Assembly: GCA_021154325.1 (NCBI GenBank)
Contig: JAJKIR010000135.1
Location: 20,372-84,371 of the forward strand
DNA from: Gemmatimonas sp.
Lineage (GTDB): Bacteria; Gemmatimonadota; Gemmatimonadetes; Gemmatimonadales; Gemmatimonadaceae
Direction of reading: 5' to 3'
Length of the DNA stretch: 64,000 bases
Every line of letters starts with the position of its first letter. Within the stretch, counting starts at the first letter, position 1. Below are positions 48,866 to 59,061 of the stretch, piece after piece. The position numbers and the translations under genes were made by a program. The notes under the pieces were generated by a model. It was not told where the DNA came from and did no database searches. It worked only from the letters and a program-made list of their open reading frames with translations.

Positions 48866-49198
48866 TCAGAAGCTCTCCAGGGCGCGCTCGCGCGTATCCG
48901 CGATCTGGAAGAGCGTGTCGAGTTTCGTGAGCTCGAACAGCGTCTTGAGATCGTCGTTCAGGTTCGCGAGGCGCAGCTCGCCCCCCTGCTCCCGGATCTT
49001 CTTGGAGAGCGATACGAGAACGCCCAGACCGGAGCTGTCGATGTATCCGGTCTGCGAGAAGTCGATGAGAAACTTCTTCTCTCCCCGCTCCAGCTCGTCG
49101 AGGACCTTCTGCTTGAGCTCCTGCCGGTTGCCGACGATGAGCTGCCCCTCCACATCCACCACGACGACTTCTGCCTCCTTCGTAATCGCGAAGCTCAT
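48866..49198 (-). CDS. STAS-domain anti-sigma factor antagonist (RsbV-like)
   Basis: VVVDVEGQLIVGNRQELKQKVLDEL, LIDFSQTGYIDSSGLGVLVSLSKKI. Confidence 0.9.
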   Translation of the reverse strand: MSFAITKEAEVVVVDVEGQLIVGNRQELKQKVLDELERGEKKFLIDFSQTGYIDSSGLGVLVSLSKKIREQGGELRLANLNDDLKTLFELTKLDTLFQIADTRERALESF

Positions 49199-49218
49199 GA
49201 GCTTTCTCCTAACGGGAC

Positions 49219-50238
49219 TTAAGACGAATGTGGGGGCGGCGCGCCATCCGCCTGGAGCGCGGCGATCGCCGCGACGTGGAAGATGTCATCGGCGGTCGCG
49301 CCGCGCGAGAGATCGCTACACGGCCGGCGCAGCCCCTGAATGATCGGACCGACGGCTGTGGCGCCGCCGAGTCGCTGCACCAATTTGTACGCGATGTTCC
49401 CCGCATCCAAGGTTGGGAAGACGAGCACGTTCGCCCTACCCGCGACGGGACTGCCCGGAGCCTTGCGCATTCCGACGTCGCGCACGAGCGCCGCATCACC
49501 TTGCAATTCTCCGTCCACCGCAAGACTCGGCATTCGGCGCCGTATCTCGGACAATGCGTCCGTGACAGTCTGGACGCTCGCGCCCGCGGCACTGCCTTTC
49601 GTGCTGAACGACAGGAGCGCGACGGAGGGCACGTCGCCCACGATACGTCTACGGTCTTCAGCCGCCGCGATCGCGATGTCGGCGAGCTGCGTTGCCGTCG
49701 GGTATGGAACGACGGCGCAGTCCGTGAACGTCAGCACCTCGCTCAAGGCGACGCTCCGCATGGGCTGCGTGACCATGTAGAAGGCACTCGAGACGGTGCG
49801 CACGCCGGGCGCGGGGCCGACCAGCCAGAGCGCGGCACGGAGGATGTCTGCGGTCGTGTGGGTTGCGCCCGCGACACAGGCGTCGATCTCGCCGCGCGCG
49901 ACCATCGCGTCCGTGAAATAGAGTGGTGTTCGCGCCAGCTCGTTCGCCCGCTCGTCCGTGAGTCCCTTCGCACGGCGCGCCGTGAGCAGCTGCGCCGCCG
50001 TCTGGTCCGTTCTCGGGTCGCCCTCGATGTCGAGGATCTCCACGCCATCTCGGGTCAGCGCGCGAGCCGCGGCGTGGGTGTCGGGCCGTGCCGGATCCAG
50101 AACGAGCACCGGGGCGACGACGCGTTGCCGGGCGAGCTCGGCGACCGCACGCAGCGTCCTTTCGTCAGCACTCTCGGGAAAGGCGACACGTCGTCTCGTC
50201 GCGCTCGCCCGAATGCGCACCTCGTCCAGAAAGCTCAC
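49219..50238 (-). CDS. pta: Phosphate acetyl/butyryltransferase
   Basis: [73 protein letters not shown]. Confidence 0.9.
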   Translation of the reverse strand: MSFLDEVRIRASATRRRVAFPESADERTLRAVAELARQRVVAPVLVLDPARPDTHAAARALTRDGVEILDIEGDPRTDQTAAQLLTARRAKGLTDERANELARTPLYFTDAMVARGEIDACVAGATHTTADILRAALWLVGPAPGVRTVSSAFYMVTQPMRSVALSEVLTFTDCAVVPYPTATQLADIAIAAAEDRRRIVGDVPSVALLSFSTKGSAAGASVQTVTDALSEIRRRMPSLAVDGELQGDAALVRDVGMRKAPGSPVAGRANVLVFPTLDAGNIAYKLVQRLGGATAVGPIIQGLRRPCSDLSRGATADDIFHVAAIAALQADGAPPPHSS

Positions 50239-50729
50239 GCCGGTCGAGATTGCGGCGGGTATTTCTGGCGCAGGGCCGCCGCCACCGCGGGATGCACCAG
50301 ATCGCCGATCTCTCCGCCGAATCGCGCGACCTCGCGCACGAGGCTGGCGCTGATGTACGTCGTGTCCAGCGACGGCACCATGAAGACGGTTTCCAGGCCC
50401 GCCGATAGATGGCGGTTCATGAGGGCCATCTGATACTCGTATTCAAAGTCACTCACGGCGCGCAGCCCGCGGATCAATACCTTTGCGCCGACCTCGCGCG
50501 CGAAATCCACGAGCAGCCCCCTGAACTGGCGGACCTCGACCCGCGCATTGTTGTTCACGGCAGCGCGGATCAACTCGACCCGCTCGCCGGCCGTGAACAG
50601 GGGTTGCTTCGACACGTTGGTCGCGACGGCGACGACGAGCTTGTCGACGAACTCGAGGCTTCGGGAAACGAGATCCTCGTGTCCACGCGTGATCGGGTCG
50701 AAGCTGCCGGCGTAGATGGCGATGCGCAC
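50235..50729 (-). CDS. coaD: Phosphopantetheine adenylyltransferase
   Basis: [52 protein letters not shown]. Confidence 0.96.
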   Translation of the reverse strand: MRIAIYAGSFDPITRGHEDLVSRSLEFVDKLVVAVATNVSKQPLFTAGERVELIRAAVNNNARVEVRQFRGLLVDFAREVGAKVLIRGLRAVSDFEYEYQMALMNRHLSAGLETVFMVPSLDTTYISASLVREVARFGGEIGDLVHPAVAAALRQKYPPQSRPA

Positions 50730-50790
50730 GGGTCAGGTCGCGTTGAGAGGAGACAGCAGGGCGCGGATAAGATAGCGTCGGTTGGAGCGC

Positions 50791-51321
50791 CTAACCGTCC
50801 GCCGCGGCGGCGCGAAAGATCGTCACGGCAGTATCGCCATACCGGCGGCGGTCGCCGTCACCCGGCAGCACCTCGTCCACCCGATGCTCGATGCCGAGTA
50901 CATGCGCGAACGGCGTCGTGAGCCAGAGAGCCGCGAGTTTCGAGGCCATGCCGAGGCCGTACGGCGGATCGGCAAAGGCGACGTCGAAGGCGTGTGGAGC
51001 GAGTGAGGCGGCGAACCGCATCGCGTCGCCGCGGTGAATGACTGCCGCTTCGCCCGCGCCGAGTGCGGCGACATTTGCTTTGAGCGCGGACAGGCTCTTC
51101 GGCGCGAGCTCGACAAACTGAACGAGCGAGGCACCACGGGACAGCGCCTCGAGCCCGAGCGCGCCCGAGCCGGCAAAGAGATCCAGCACGCGCGCGCCGG
51201 GCAGCTCGGGCATAACGATGCTCATCCAGGCCTCACGGACCCGGTCTGCCGTGGGGCGCACCCGCGAATCGGCGGGTGCCTTGATGATGCGTCCTCGCCA
51301 GCGCCCCGCGACGATGCGCAC
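50791..51321 (-). CDS. rsmD: 16S rRNA (guanine966-N2)-methyltransferase
   Basis: MRIVAGRWRGRIIKAPADSRVRPTADRVREAWMSIV, DLFAGSGALGLEALSRGA, FADPPYG. Confidence 0.94.
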   Translation of the reverse strand: MRIVAGRWRGRIIKAPADSRVRPTADRVREAWMSIVMPELPGARVLDLFAGSGALGLEALSRGASLVQFVELAPKSLSALKANVAALGAGEAAVIHRGDAMRFAASLAPHAFDVAFADPPYGLGMASKLAALWLTTPFAHVLGIEHRVDEVLPGDGDRRRYGDTAVTIFRAAAADG

Positions 51322-51330
51322 GGCGCAGCG

Positions 51331-53100
51331 TCAGCCGCGAAAGTCGGCGAGGCGCGCCTGGAGCCGCTTCTCGCCATTCCACTCATCGCTCTCGAGGCGA
51401 AAGGCGACGTCGATCGTTGCGCCCAGCTCGACTTCCGTCGCGCGCTTCGCCATCCCCCAGCCGAGCGCCTCGATGTGCGCGCCCGACGCATCGGAGAGCC
51501 AGAGCTTGAGGTGTTCGTGCTCGCGGCCGACGACCCGCGGCGCCGCGGCGACGGTGACATTGCGCGCCACGAGCACCGGCGACGGGTTGCCGATGCCGCA
51601 GGGCTCCACGTGCCGTAGCAGCGCTTCGAGTGGCAGCGTCAGCTCACCTAACGAGACCTCGAGATCGGCGCGCAGCTCGGGAACGAGATCCTCTGGCGTG
51701 AGCCGCTCCTTCGCGATGGCGTTGAAGCGCTCCGCGAACGCGGGAAGCTGGTCGCGCGCGATCGTGACGCCGGCGGCAGAGCGGTGCCCACCGAATCGCA
51801 GGAGCAGGTCGCGGCATGCCGACAGCCCGGCATGCAAATCGAACGCGGAGATCGATCGTCCCGACCCCTTGCCGGCGTCCCCCTCGAGCGCGATGAGGAC
51901 GGTCGGTCGCCCGAACTCTTCCACAATGCGCGACGCGACGATGCCGATGACGCCAGGATGCCAGCCCTCCTCCGCGAGCACGATGCCGTACGTCTCGTCG
52001 AGATCGAAGCCCGACATCAGCTCGCGCGCCCGAACGAGCGTCGCACGGTCTACCTCCTGCCGCCGCTCGTTCAGCTCCTCGAAATCCCGCGCGAGCGCGT
52101 TCGCCCGATGCTCGTCCGTGGAGAGCAGCAGCTCCACGCCACGAATTGCGTGGCCAAGACGGCCCACCGCATTGAGTCGGGGTGCGAGAATGAACCCCAC
52201 GCGGCCAGCGGTTATGGCTCGATCCGCGAGCCCCGAGGCCCGGATCAGCGCTCGCAGACCCACGTTCTGCGTCTCGTTCAGCATCTTCAAACCATACCGC
52301 GCCAGCACGCGGTTCTCACCGCGGAGCGGCGCGATATCGGCTATCGTCGCGAGCGCCACCAGGTCGAGCATTCCGTAAACGGAATTCTCGTTTCCGCCGC
52401 GCTTCCGGACGAGGGCCAACGCGAGCTTGAACGCGACGCCGACCGCGGCGAGATCCCGATCCGGCGACGTGCAGCCGGGCCGCTTGGGATTGAGAATCGC
52501 GAACGCCGCCGGAAGCTGCCCGCCGCTCGGGAGGTGGTGATCGGAGATGATGACGTCGATGCCGGCGCTCTGGAGCGCGCGCACCGGCTCGTGCGCGCTC
52601 GTGCCGCAGTCGCAGGTGACCACGACGCCAACCCCCGCCCGCAACGCGGCGTCGACGCCGGCGGCGCCAAGATCGTAGCCATCCTCGATGCGGCGCGGGA
52701 TGAACGGCACCACGGACGCACCGAGCATGCGCAGCGTGCGGGTCATCAAGGTCGTCGAGCACATCCCGTCCACGTCGTAATCGCCGTGGATGAGAATCTT
52801 CTCACCATTGTCGATGGCGCGCCCCAGTCGCTCGACGGCGCGATCGAGGTCGAGCATGAGGCAGGGGTCGTGCAGCTGATCGAGCCGGGGACGGAGGTAG
52901 ACCTTTGCCCCATCGATGTCCGCGAGCCCGCGCGCCGCCAGCAGGCGGCAGAGCGGCTCGGGCAGGTGCAGCTCCTCTTGCAGACGCGCGACGGCCGCAG
53001 GATCCGGCCGCTCCGGCAAAATCCAGCGATGCTTCGGGCGCGCGCGAGCGGCGGGTGCAGTCACGGCGCGAAAGCTACGGGTACCCGCCGCCTCCAACAA
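51331..53100 (-). CDS. recJ: Single-stranded-DNA-specific exonuclease RecJ
   Basis: ILIHGDYDVDGMCSTTLMTR, CDCGTSAHEPV, ISDHHLPSGGQLP, GGHRSAAGVTI. Confidence 0.96.
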   Translation of the reverse strand: MLEAAGTRSFRAVTAPAARARPKHRWILPERPDPAAVARLQEELHLPEPLCRLLAARGLADIDGAKVYLRPRLDQLHDPCLMLDLDRAVERLGRAIDNGEKILIHGDYDVDGMCSTTLMTRTLRMLGASVVPFIPRRIEDGYDLGAAGVDAALRAGVGVVVTCDCGTSAHEPVRALQSAGIDVIISDHHLPSGGQLPAAFAILNPKRPGCTSPDRDLAAVGVAFKLALALVRKRGGNENSVYGMLDLVALATIADIAPLRGENRVLARYGLKMLNETQNVGLRALIRASGLADRAITAGRVGFILAPRLNAVGRLGHAIRGVELLLSTDEHRANALARDFEELNERRQEVDRATLVRARELMSGFDLDETYGIVLAEEGWHPGVIGIVASRIVEEFGRPTVLIALEGDAGKGSGRSISAFDLHAGLSACRDLLLRFGGHRSAAGVTIARDQLPAFAERFNAIAKERLTPEDLVPELRADLEVSLGELTLPLEALLRHVEPCGIGNPSPVLVARNVTVAAAPRVVGREHEHLKLWLSDASGAHIEALGWGMAKRATEVELGATIDVAFRLESDEWNGEKRLQARLADFRG

Positions 53101-53103
53101 GCA

Positions 53104-53808
53104 TCATTCGCCCGCGTACAGGAGCACACCACACCCTTCGCAGACCTCCGTCGCGCCGCTGCCCGCCATGGCACTGCGACGCTGCAATGGAATCACGGTG
53201 TCGCAATTCGCGCACGAGTGACCGCGCAGCGGGAACACGGCGTGCACGCGCTTTCCCGAACGGATGCGATCGTATCGCTGCAGCAGTCCCCGCGGCACCT
53301 TCTGCGCTCGCTCGCCGCGCCGCGCGCGCAGATCGGCGAGCTGAGCCTCGATCGCGGTGCGATCCGCGTCGAGTGACTCGCGCAGCTCGCGTTGAGCGCG
53401 CTCGACGTCGCGCAGAGCGTGATCGCGATCGGTCACCGCATGGCGCAGATCACCGAGTCGATTCGTGATGCCATCGAGCTCGCGCTGCGCTTCCCCCATC
53501 ATTTTGCGCGCCTGATCGAGCTGCGCGGTTGCCGCTGTCGCCTCGCGCGCGCTCGTGACGGTGTTCAGCTGCGCCTGATTGCGCTCCTCGAGCTGCTTGA
53601 ACTGGTCGACGCGACCACGAACGTCGCGCTGCCGGCGCTCTTCCGCGTCCACCGCCTGACGAGCCTGTTCGAGCGCCACGCCGGCTCGCTCGTGCTCCTT
53701 TGTCATGGCCTCGAGTCGAGGCAGGAGCGCCGCGAGGCGCTCCTCCAGCCCATGAATCTCGATGTCGTCGGTCTGCACCGCGAGCAACGCCGCTACGTCT
53801 GGATGCAC
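53104..53808 (-). CDS. Coiled-coil protein with C4-type zinc ribbon
   Basis: Long coiled coil; C-terminal CANCDTVIPLQRRSAMAGSGATEVCEGCGVLLY. Confidence 0.8.
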   Translation of the reverse strand: MHPDVAALLAVQTDDIEIHGLEERLAALLPRLEAMTKEHERAGVALEQARQAVDAEERRQRDVRGRVDQFKQLEERNQAQLNTVTSAREATAATAQLDQARKMMGEAQRELDGITNRLGDLRHAVTDRDHALRDVERAQRELRESLDADRTAIEAQLADLRARRGERAQKVPRGLLQRYDRIRSGKRVHAVFPLRGHSCANCDTVIPLQRRSAMAGSGATEVCEGCGVLLYAGE

Positions 53809-53820
53809 TCCGCCTCCGGT

Positions 53821-55632
53821 TCAGGATGTCGATGCACGAAACGACTTGAAGCTCCCGCGTCCCAGCGCCTGCAGCTGCTTCCGGAGCTGCTCCTTCTCTC
53901 GAATCAAATCATCCTTCTCGTCAGGCCCCGCGAGCGGCATCTCGCGATCGATGTCGCTGAGCCGCGCGTCGAGATCGCGCGCCGCGATCGCGCTGATGCT
54001 GCCGTCCACGGTCTCGTTGGCGCGATCGAGACCGCCGTCTTCGGCGAGCAGCTCCTCGAGCACCTCGATCGCATCCTCGTCGCAGACTCCGGCAATCTCG
54101 CCGATCGACGCCTCAGGGCCCAGGGTCACGAGCTCCGTGAAGATCATCCGGTAGGCGGGATCAGTGAAGCTCTCCGCCCCCAATCGTTCGGCGACCGCCT
54201 CGACGTAGCGCCGGTCGTGCAGCATCACCCGCAGCAGCTCGCGCTCCGCCCGGGCCCCGGCGGCGCGACGGTTGAGGCGTCGGTCACGGTTCCGCGCGCG
54301 ACGCACCGGTGCCGCCACCCGTTCCTCTGCGGCGACGACCGCGGTCTGCACCGCTGCCGGCATGCCGAGCTCTCGCTCCAACAGCTCGCGCGAGACACCG
54401 GCGACTTCGCTTGTACGAGTGACGTAGAGGTCGCGCATGATGTGATCCGTGGTCGCGCGGATGGATGGCAGGAGCTTGTCGAGCGCCTGGCGCTTGCGTC
54501 GAAGATCGGCGAACCAGCCGCCGCGCTGGAGAATCTGTATCTTCCGGTCGAAGATGTCGATCGACTGCGCGATCTCTCGCTCGAGGCCCTCGACTCCCTC
54601 GCTCGTCACAAAGGAGTCCGGGTCCTCGCCATCCGGCAGTGTCACGACGCGCACGCTCACGCCATTTCGTAGGAGCTCATCGCCGGCGCGGAAGGTTGCC
54701 TTCTGCCCCGCGCTATCGCTGTCGTAGAGCAGGAAGACGTTCTTGGTGTACTTGCGCAGCAGCGACGCCTGCGCCTCCGTGAGCGCCGTGCCGAGCGGCG
54801 CCACGACTTCGTCGACGCCGGCGAGGACGAGCCGGATCAGATCGAAATACCCCTCGACGAGCAGCACGCGATCCGCGCGACGGATCGCCTGTTTCGCCCA
54901 GTTGAGACCATACAGCAGGCGCCGCTTCGAGAAGATTTCCGATTCCGCGGAGTTGAGGTACTTCGGCTCACCCTCGCCGAGAACGCGCCCACCGAAGCCG
55001 ACGACGTGCTCGCGCAGATCGTAGATCGGAAACATGAGGCGCTGCCGGAAGCGCGAGCGCAGCTCGTTGTTCTCTTCGCGCCTAACGAGCAGCCCGGCGG
55101 CGAGCTGACGGTCATCGTCGAAGCCGAGTGCCTGGAGATGCTCACGTAGCAGGTTTCCCTCGCGCGGAGCGAAGCCGAGGGTGAAGCGCTCGGCGTCCTC
55201 CCGATCGATGCTCCGGCCCTGGAGATACGTTCGCGCTGACGCGCCCCCCGCTTCTTCCCATAGCGCCCGTCGAAAGAACTCGCTCGCGGCCGCGTTCACT
55301 TCCCAGAGCGGCTCGCGCGGATCCGGGCCTTCCTGCTGGCGCGAGACCTCTCGTACCTCAACCCCAATCTTGGCCCCAACCCATTTCACCGCCTCGACGA
55401 AGTCGAGGCCGAGGTGCTTCTGGATGAAGGTGAAGACGTTGCCCTTCTCGCCACAGACGAAGCACATGAACGAACCGCGCGGCAGCACGGAAAAGTTGTC
55501 GTGCTTGCCGTGATGGAAGGGGCATGGGCCGCGGAAGCTCGTGCCGACGCGCTTGAGCTTCACGAACTCGCCGACGATCTCGACGATGTCCGCTTCGTCA
55601 CGTACGCGATCGACGACTTCGTCTGGGATCAT
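53821..55632 (-). CDS. dnaG: DNA primase
   Basis: CPFHHGKHDNFSVLPRGSFMCFVCGEKGNVFTFIQ, VVGFGGRVLGEGEPKYLNSAES, VEGYFDLIRL. Confidence 0.96.
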   Translation of the reverse strand: MIPDEVVDRVRDEADIVEIVGEFVKLKRVGTSFRGPCPFHHGKHDNFSVLPRGSFMCFVCGEKGNVFTFIQKHLGLDFVEAVKWVGAKIGVEVREVSRQQEGPDPREPLWEVNAAASEFFRRALWEEAGGASARTYLQGRSIDREDAERFTLGFAPREGNLLREHLQALGFDDDRQLAAGLLVRREENNELRSRFRQRLMFPIYDLREHVVGFGGRVLGEGEPKYLNSAESEIFSKRRLLYGLNWAKQAIRRADRVLLVEGYFDLIRLVLAGVDEVVAPLGTALTEAQASLLRKYTKNVFLLYDSDSAGQKATFRAGDELLRNGVSVRVVTLPDGEDPDSFVTSEGVEGLEREIAQSIDIFDRKIQILQRGGWFADLRRKRQALDKLLPSIRATTDHIMRDLYVTRTSEVAGVSRELLERELGMPAAVQTAVVAAEERVAAPVRRARNRDRRLNRRAAGARAERELLRVMLHDRRYVEAVAERLGAESFTDPAYRMIFTELVTLGPEASIGEIAGVCDEDAIEVLEELLAEDGGLDRANETVDGSISAIAARDLDARLSDIDREMPLAGPDEKDDLIREKEQLRKQLQALGRGSFKSFRASTS

Positions 55633-58031
55633 CAGAGCTCGGCGACGGTGACTCCGGCGCCACCCTCATTCCAGGCGCCGATCCGGAACTGCTTCACGCG
55701 CGTGTCTTTCGTCAGCATCTCCGTGACGCGCTCGCGCAATGCACCAGTTCCCTTCCCGTGAATGATACGCAGTGAGCGGAGATCGGCACGCACGGCTGCG
55801 TCGAGCGCCTGTAACACCGCTGACTCGGCCTCGTCGACGCGCATCCCACGCAAGTCGATCTCCGTGGGGGCATGCGCCTCCGGCAGGTCGGCGGTCCACG
55901 CGACAGCGACCTCGCTCGGTGGTGACTCGCTGGGCGTCAGCGCGGCGAGCGGCACGGTCAACTTGATGGCGCCGACTGTGACCACGGCGCTGCCGTCGCG
56001 GAGCTCGACAACGCGCCCGGGTTTGCCGCCCAGCGTTGCCACGTCCACCCAACTTCCCGCCGCGATTTCGCGCGTCGCGCCACCCGGCGGCGTCGCACGC
56101 GCGCCCTCGCGCCGCACGACGTTCGCCTCCTCTCGATCTAGCCGCTCCAGCTCCGCGGCCTGCCGCGCCGCCAGCTGTTCCGCGCGCTGCCGCGCCTCGC
56201 GCCCAGCTTCCTCGAGCGCCTCACTCTCCGTCTTCCGGAGATCACGCAGCGTGCGCTCGATCTCCTGACGCGCGTCGAGCAGATACCGACGTGCCTCCTG
56301 TCGGGATTCGCGCTCGGCGCGCCGCTCCCGTTCGCGGACGTTTCGCTCGCGCCGTGCGAGCTCCCCCATGCGCTGCCGCGCGTCCTCCAGAATTGCCGCT
56401 GTCTCCTGTTCGCGCGCTTCTATGACCGCGGCGCGCTGCTCCAGCTGCTCGATGAGCGCCGCCGCATCGCGTTCCTGCTGCGGGAGCCGCTCTTCAGCGC
56501 GCAGTACGACGGACTCGGGCAAGGCCAGCCGTCGTGCGATGGAAATTCCGTACGAGCGGCCTGGAATGCCCTTGATGAGCCGATACGTCGGCGCGAGCGC
56601 CTCGGCATCGAATTGAAGGGACGCGTTGACAACGCCGCCAACCACGGACGCGAGCTCCTTGAGTGCACCAAGGTGAGTCGTCGCGATCGTCATCGTGCCC
56701 CGCCTCGTTAGGTCCTCCAGGACTGCCCAACCCAGTGCGGCGCCTTCCACGGGATCCGTTCCGGACCCGAGCTCGTCGACGAGGACGAGTGACGCCGATG
56801 TGGCGAGCCGCATGATCTCGGCGAGATTCTTCACGTGTGCGCTGAACGTGGAGAGACTTGCCTCGATCGACTGCTCGTCGCCGATGTCCGCGAAGAAATC
56901 GTCATAGATCGGGATTCGGCTCTCCGCCGTCGCGGGCGCGGGGATCCCCGCCTGCGCCATCGCGGAGATCAGCGCAAGCGCTTTGAGCAGCACCGTTTTG
57001 CCGCCCGTGTTCGGTCCCGAGACGAGAAGCGTGCGCTCCCCCGGCTCCATGTCGAGATCGAATGGGACGACCCCGATTCCCTGAGCGAGCAGCAATGGGT
57101 GCCTGCCGTCGCGGATGGCGAAGCCGTGATCCGGGCCAACCAGGGTGGTTCCGAGACAGCGGAACTCGAGCGCGAAGCGAGCGCGCGCGAAGAGGGCGTC
57201 GAGTGCCGCGAGCGCGTCCGCGGCGCCGAGCAGCTGATTGCGATGGGGACGGATCGCGTCGGTCAGCTCGCGCAGCACGCGCTCGACTTCCTCACGCTCC
57301 TCCGCCTCCAGCTCGCGAATGCGATTGCCAAATTCCACCGCGGCCGGCGGCTCGACGAAGAGCGTCGCACCGGTCGCCGAGGCGCCATGGACGATTCCAC
57401 CGACGCTCGCCCGCCCTTCACGGCGAACGGGAATGACGTAGCGTCCGTCGCGCACGGTGACAGACATGTCCGCGACGCGGTGGTGGGGATCGAGCCGCTC
57501 CATCGCTCGTTCGAGCAGCCTAACGAGATCGCCCTCGGCGGCGCGGAGCTCGCGTCTTACGCGGCGGAGCATCGGCGAGGCGTCGTCGCGCACCGTGCCG
57601 TCCTCCTGGATCGTGCGATCGATCTCGTCCTCGAGCGCCTTCGCGGCAAAGAGCCGCTCGATGAGTGAGGTGAGCACGGCACGCGCGAGCGGTGGCCGTC
57701 GCTCGTCACCGAGTGCATCGCGCGTACGACGCGACGATCGGAGCAGTTGGCCGCCGCCGAGGAGCTCTGCCCCGTTCCACACCACGCCCTCGACGCGCAG
57801 CCGCGCCAGGGCGGCGAAGAGATCGGGAAGCGGCTCGGGATGCCACGGCCGCTCGCCTTCGATGAGCGAGCGAATCGCGGCGACGCGGGCGTGCTCCGGC
57901 TCGAGCTGCTCGCGATCCGTCGTGGGTTCCAGTCGGCGAATGCGATCGGCGCCGATGGTGGAAGTCGCGCGCGCGGCCACCAGCTCGAGCACACGCGGAA
58001 ACTCGATGACGCGAAGCGCATGTGCGTTCAT
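55632..58031 (-). CDS. mutS2: Endonuclease MutS2
   Basis: LLVSGPNTGGKTVLLKALALISAMAQAG, LVLVDELGSGTDPVEGAALGWAVLE, C-terminal Smr domain (IDLRGMRVDEAE..IIHGKGTGALR). Confidence 0.95.
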   Translation of the reverse strand: MNAHALRVIEFPRVLELVAARATSTIGADRIRRLEPTTDREQLEPEHARVAAIRSLIEGERPWHPEPLPDLFAALARLRVEGVVWNGAELLGGGQLLRSSRRTRDALGDERRPPLARAVLTSLIERLFAAKALEDEIDRTIQEDGTVRDDASPMLRRVRRELRAAEGDLVRLLERAMERLDPHHRVADMSVTVRDGRYVIPVRREGRASVGGIVHGASATGATLFVEPPAAVEFGNRIRELEAEEREEVERVLRELTDAIRPHRNQLLGAADALAALDALFARARFALEFRCLGTTLVGPDHGFAIRDGRHPLLLAQGIGVVPFDLDMEPGERTLLVSGPNTGGKTVLLKALALISAMAQAGIPAPATAESRIPIYDDFFADIGDEQSIEASLSTFSAHVKNLAEIMRLATSASLVLVDELGSGTDPVEGAALGWAVLEDLTRRGTMTIATTHLGALKELASVVGGVVNASLQFDAEALAPTYRLIKGIPGRSYGISIARRLALPESVVLRAEERLPQQERDAAALIEQLEQRAAVIEAREQETAAILEDARQRMGELARRERNVRERERRAERESRQEARRYLLDARQEIERTLRDLRKTESEALEEAGREARQRAEQLAARQAAELERLDREEANVVRREGARATPPGGATREIAAGSWVDVATLGGKPGRVVELRDGSAVVTVGAIKLTVPLAALTPSESPPSEVAVAWTADLPEAHAPTEIDLRGMRVDEAESAVLQALDAAVRADLRSLRIIHGKGTGALRERVTEMLTKDTRVKQFRIGAWNEGGAGVTVAEL

Positions 58032-58053
58032 GGCCGCTTGCGGCCATGAACGC
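58024..58053. repeat. 13-bp perfect palindromic hairpin overlapping the mutS2 start codon
   Basis: GCGTTCATGGCCG-CTTG-CGGCCATGAACGC; left arm contains the mutS2 ATG (58029-58031). Confidence 0.88.
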
Positions 58054-58131
58054 GCTGCTCATTTGAAGTCGCTCGCGCTGTGCGCTCGCTCCTGCTCCAT
58101 GCGCACGACGAAAAATCACGTCCTGCTTGGG

Positions 58132-58578
58132 TCACGAAACCTTGCTCAACTCCTCTTTCGCGATGGCGCTGATCGTGCCGCCTTCCGCGCGACCCTTGAA
58201 CTGCGGCATCACGCGACCCATGACCGCTCCGATGTTCCGCGCGCCCCCCTCGATTGCGGCGCGCACCGCGGCGCGGAGCTCGTCATCGCTCACCGCCGCT
58301 GGGAGATAGGTGGACAGCATGTCGACTTCTATGCGCTCCTTGTCGGCGAGGTCCTGGCGATTGCCCTTGCCATACATGTCGATCGATTCGCGGCGCTTCT
58401 TGATGCCGCGGCGAAGTACCTCGATCACATCGTCGTCGGTGAGATCACGTCGCACCTCGATCTCGCGGTTCTTGACGTCGGCGATGATCGTGCCGAGAAG
58501 CAGGGTGCGCGCCTTGTCGCCGCCCTTCCGGGCCGCGTTGAGATCGGCTTGCAGTTTGTCGAGGAGTGCCGCCATCAC
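58132..58578 (-). CDS. GatB/YqeY domain protein
   Basis: LLDKLQADLNAARKGGDKARTLLLGTIIADVKNREIE, C-terminal GRVMPQFKGRAEGG. Confidence 0.9.
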   Translation of the reverse strand: MMAALLDKLQADLNAARKGGDKARTLLLGTIIADVKNREIEVRRDLTDDDVIEVLRRGIKKRRESIDMYGKGNRQDLADKERIEVDMLSTYLPAAVSDDELRAAVRAAIEGGARNIGAVMGRVMPQFKGRAEGGTISAIAKEELSKVS

Positions 58579-58701
58579 GCGGGGCGTGGGCGGCGATTGT
58601 TGCGGATCGCGGCGTTCATCTTTTCCGGAGCCAGTCAGGTGGATCGAGGGAGTTACCTTAGCGGTTCGCCGAGCGGAGTGTCAAGCAGACCAGCTCGCAG
58701 G

Positions 58702-59043
58702 TCAGCCTGGCGGCCAGGCCATGCGGCGACCGCCAAGCAGATGCATGTGGAGGTGAAAGACAGTCTGCCCAGCGTCTGCATTGGTGTTCATAACGAGCCG
58801 ATAGCCCGATTCGGCGATGCCCTCGCGTTTCGCGAGCTCCGCGGCCAACTGCGTCATCTTGCCGACCACTGCAGCATCCTTCACCGCGCTCGCGGACGGA
58901 ATGTGGTCGCGCGGAATCACGAGGATGTGCACCGGCGCCTCCGGATTGATGTCCCGAAACGCCACGCACTCATCCGTCTCGGCGACGAGCGTCGCCGGGA
59001 TCTCCTTGCGAGCAATGCGGCAGAAGAGGCACGCGTCGGCCAC
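58702..59043 (-). CDS. HIT family (histidine triad) protein
   Basis: CLFCRIARKEIPATLVAETDECVAFRDINPEAPVHILVIPRDHI, VFHLHMHLLGG. Confidence 0.95.
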   Translation of the reverse strand: MADACLFCRIARKEIPATLVAETDECVAFRDINPEAPVHILVIPRDHIPSASAVKDAAVVGKMTQLAAELAKREGIAESGYRLVMNTNADAGQTVFHLHMHLLGGRRMAWPPG

Positions 59044-59061
59044 GGTTCCTCGATCCGCGCG

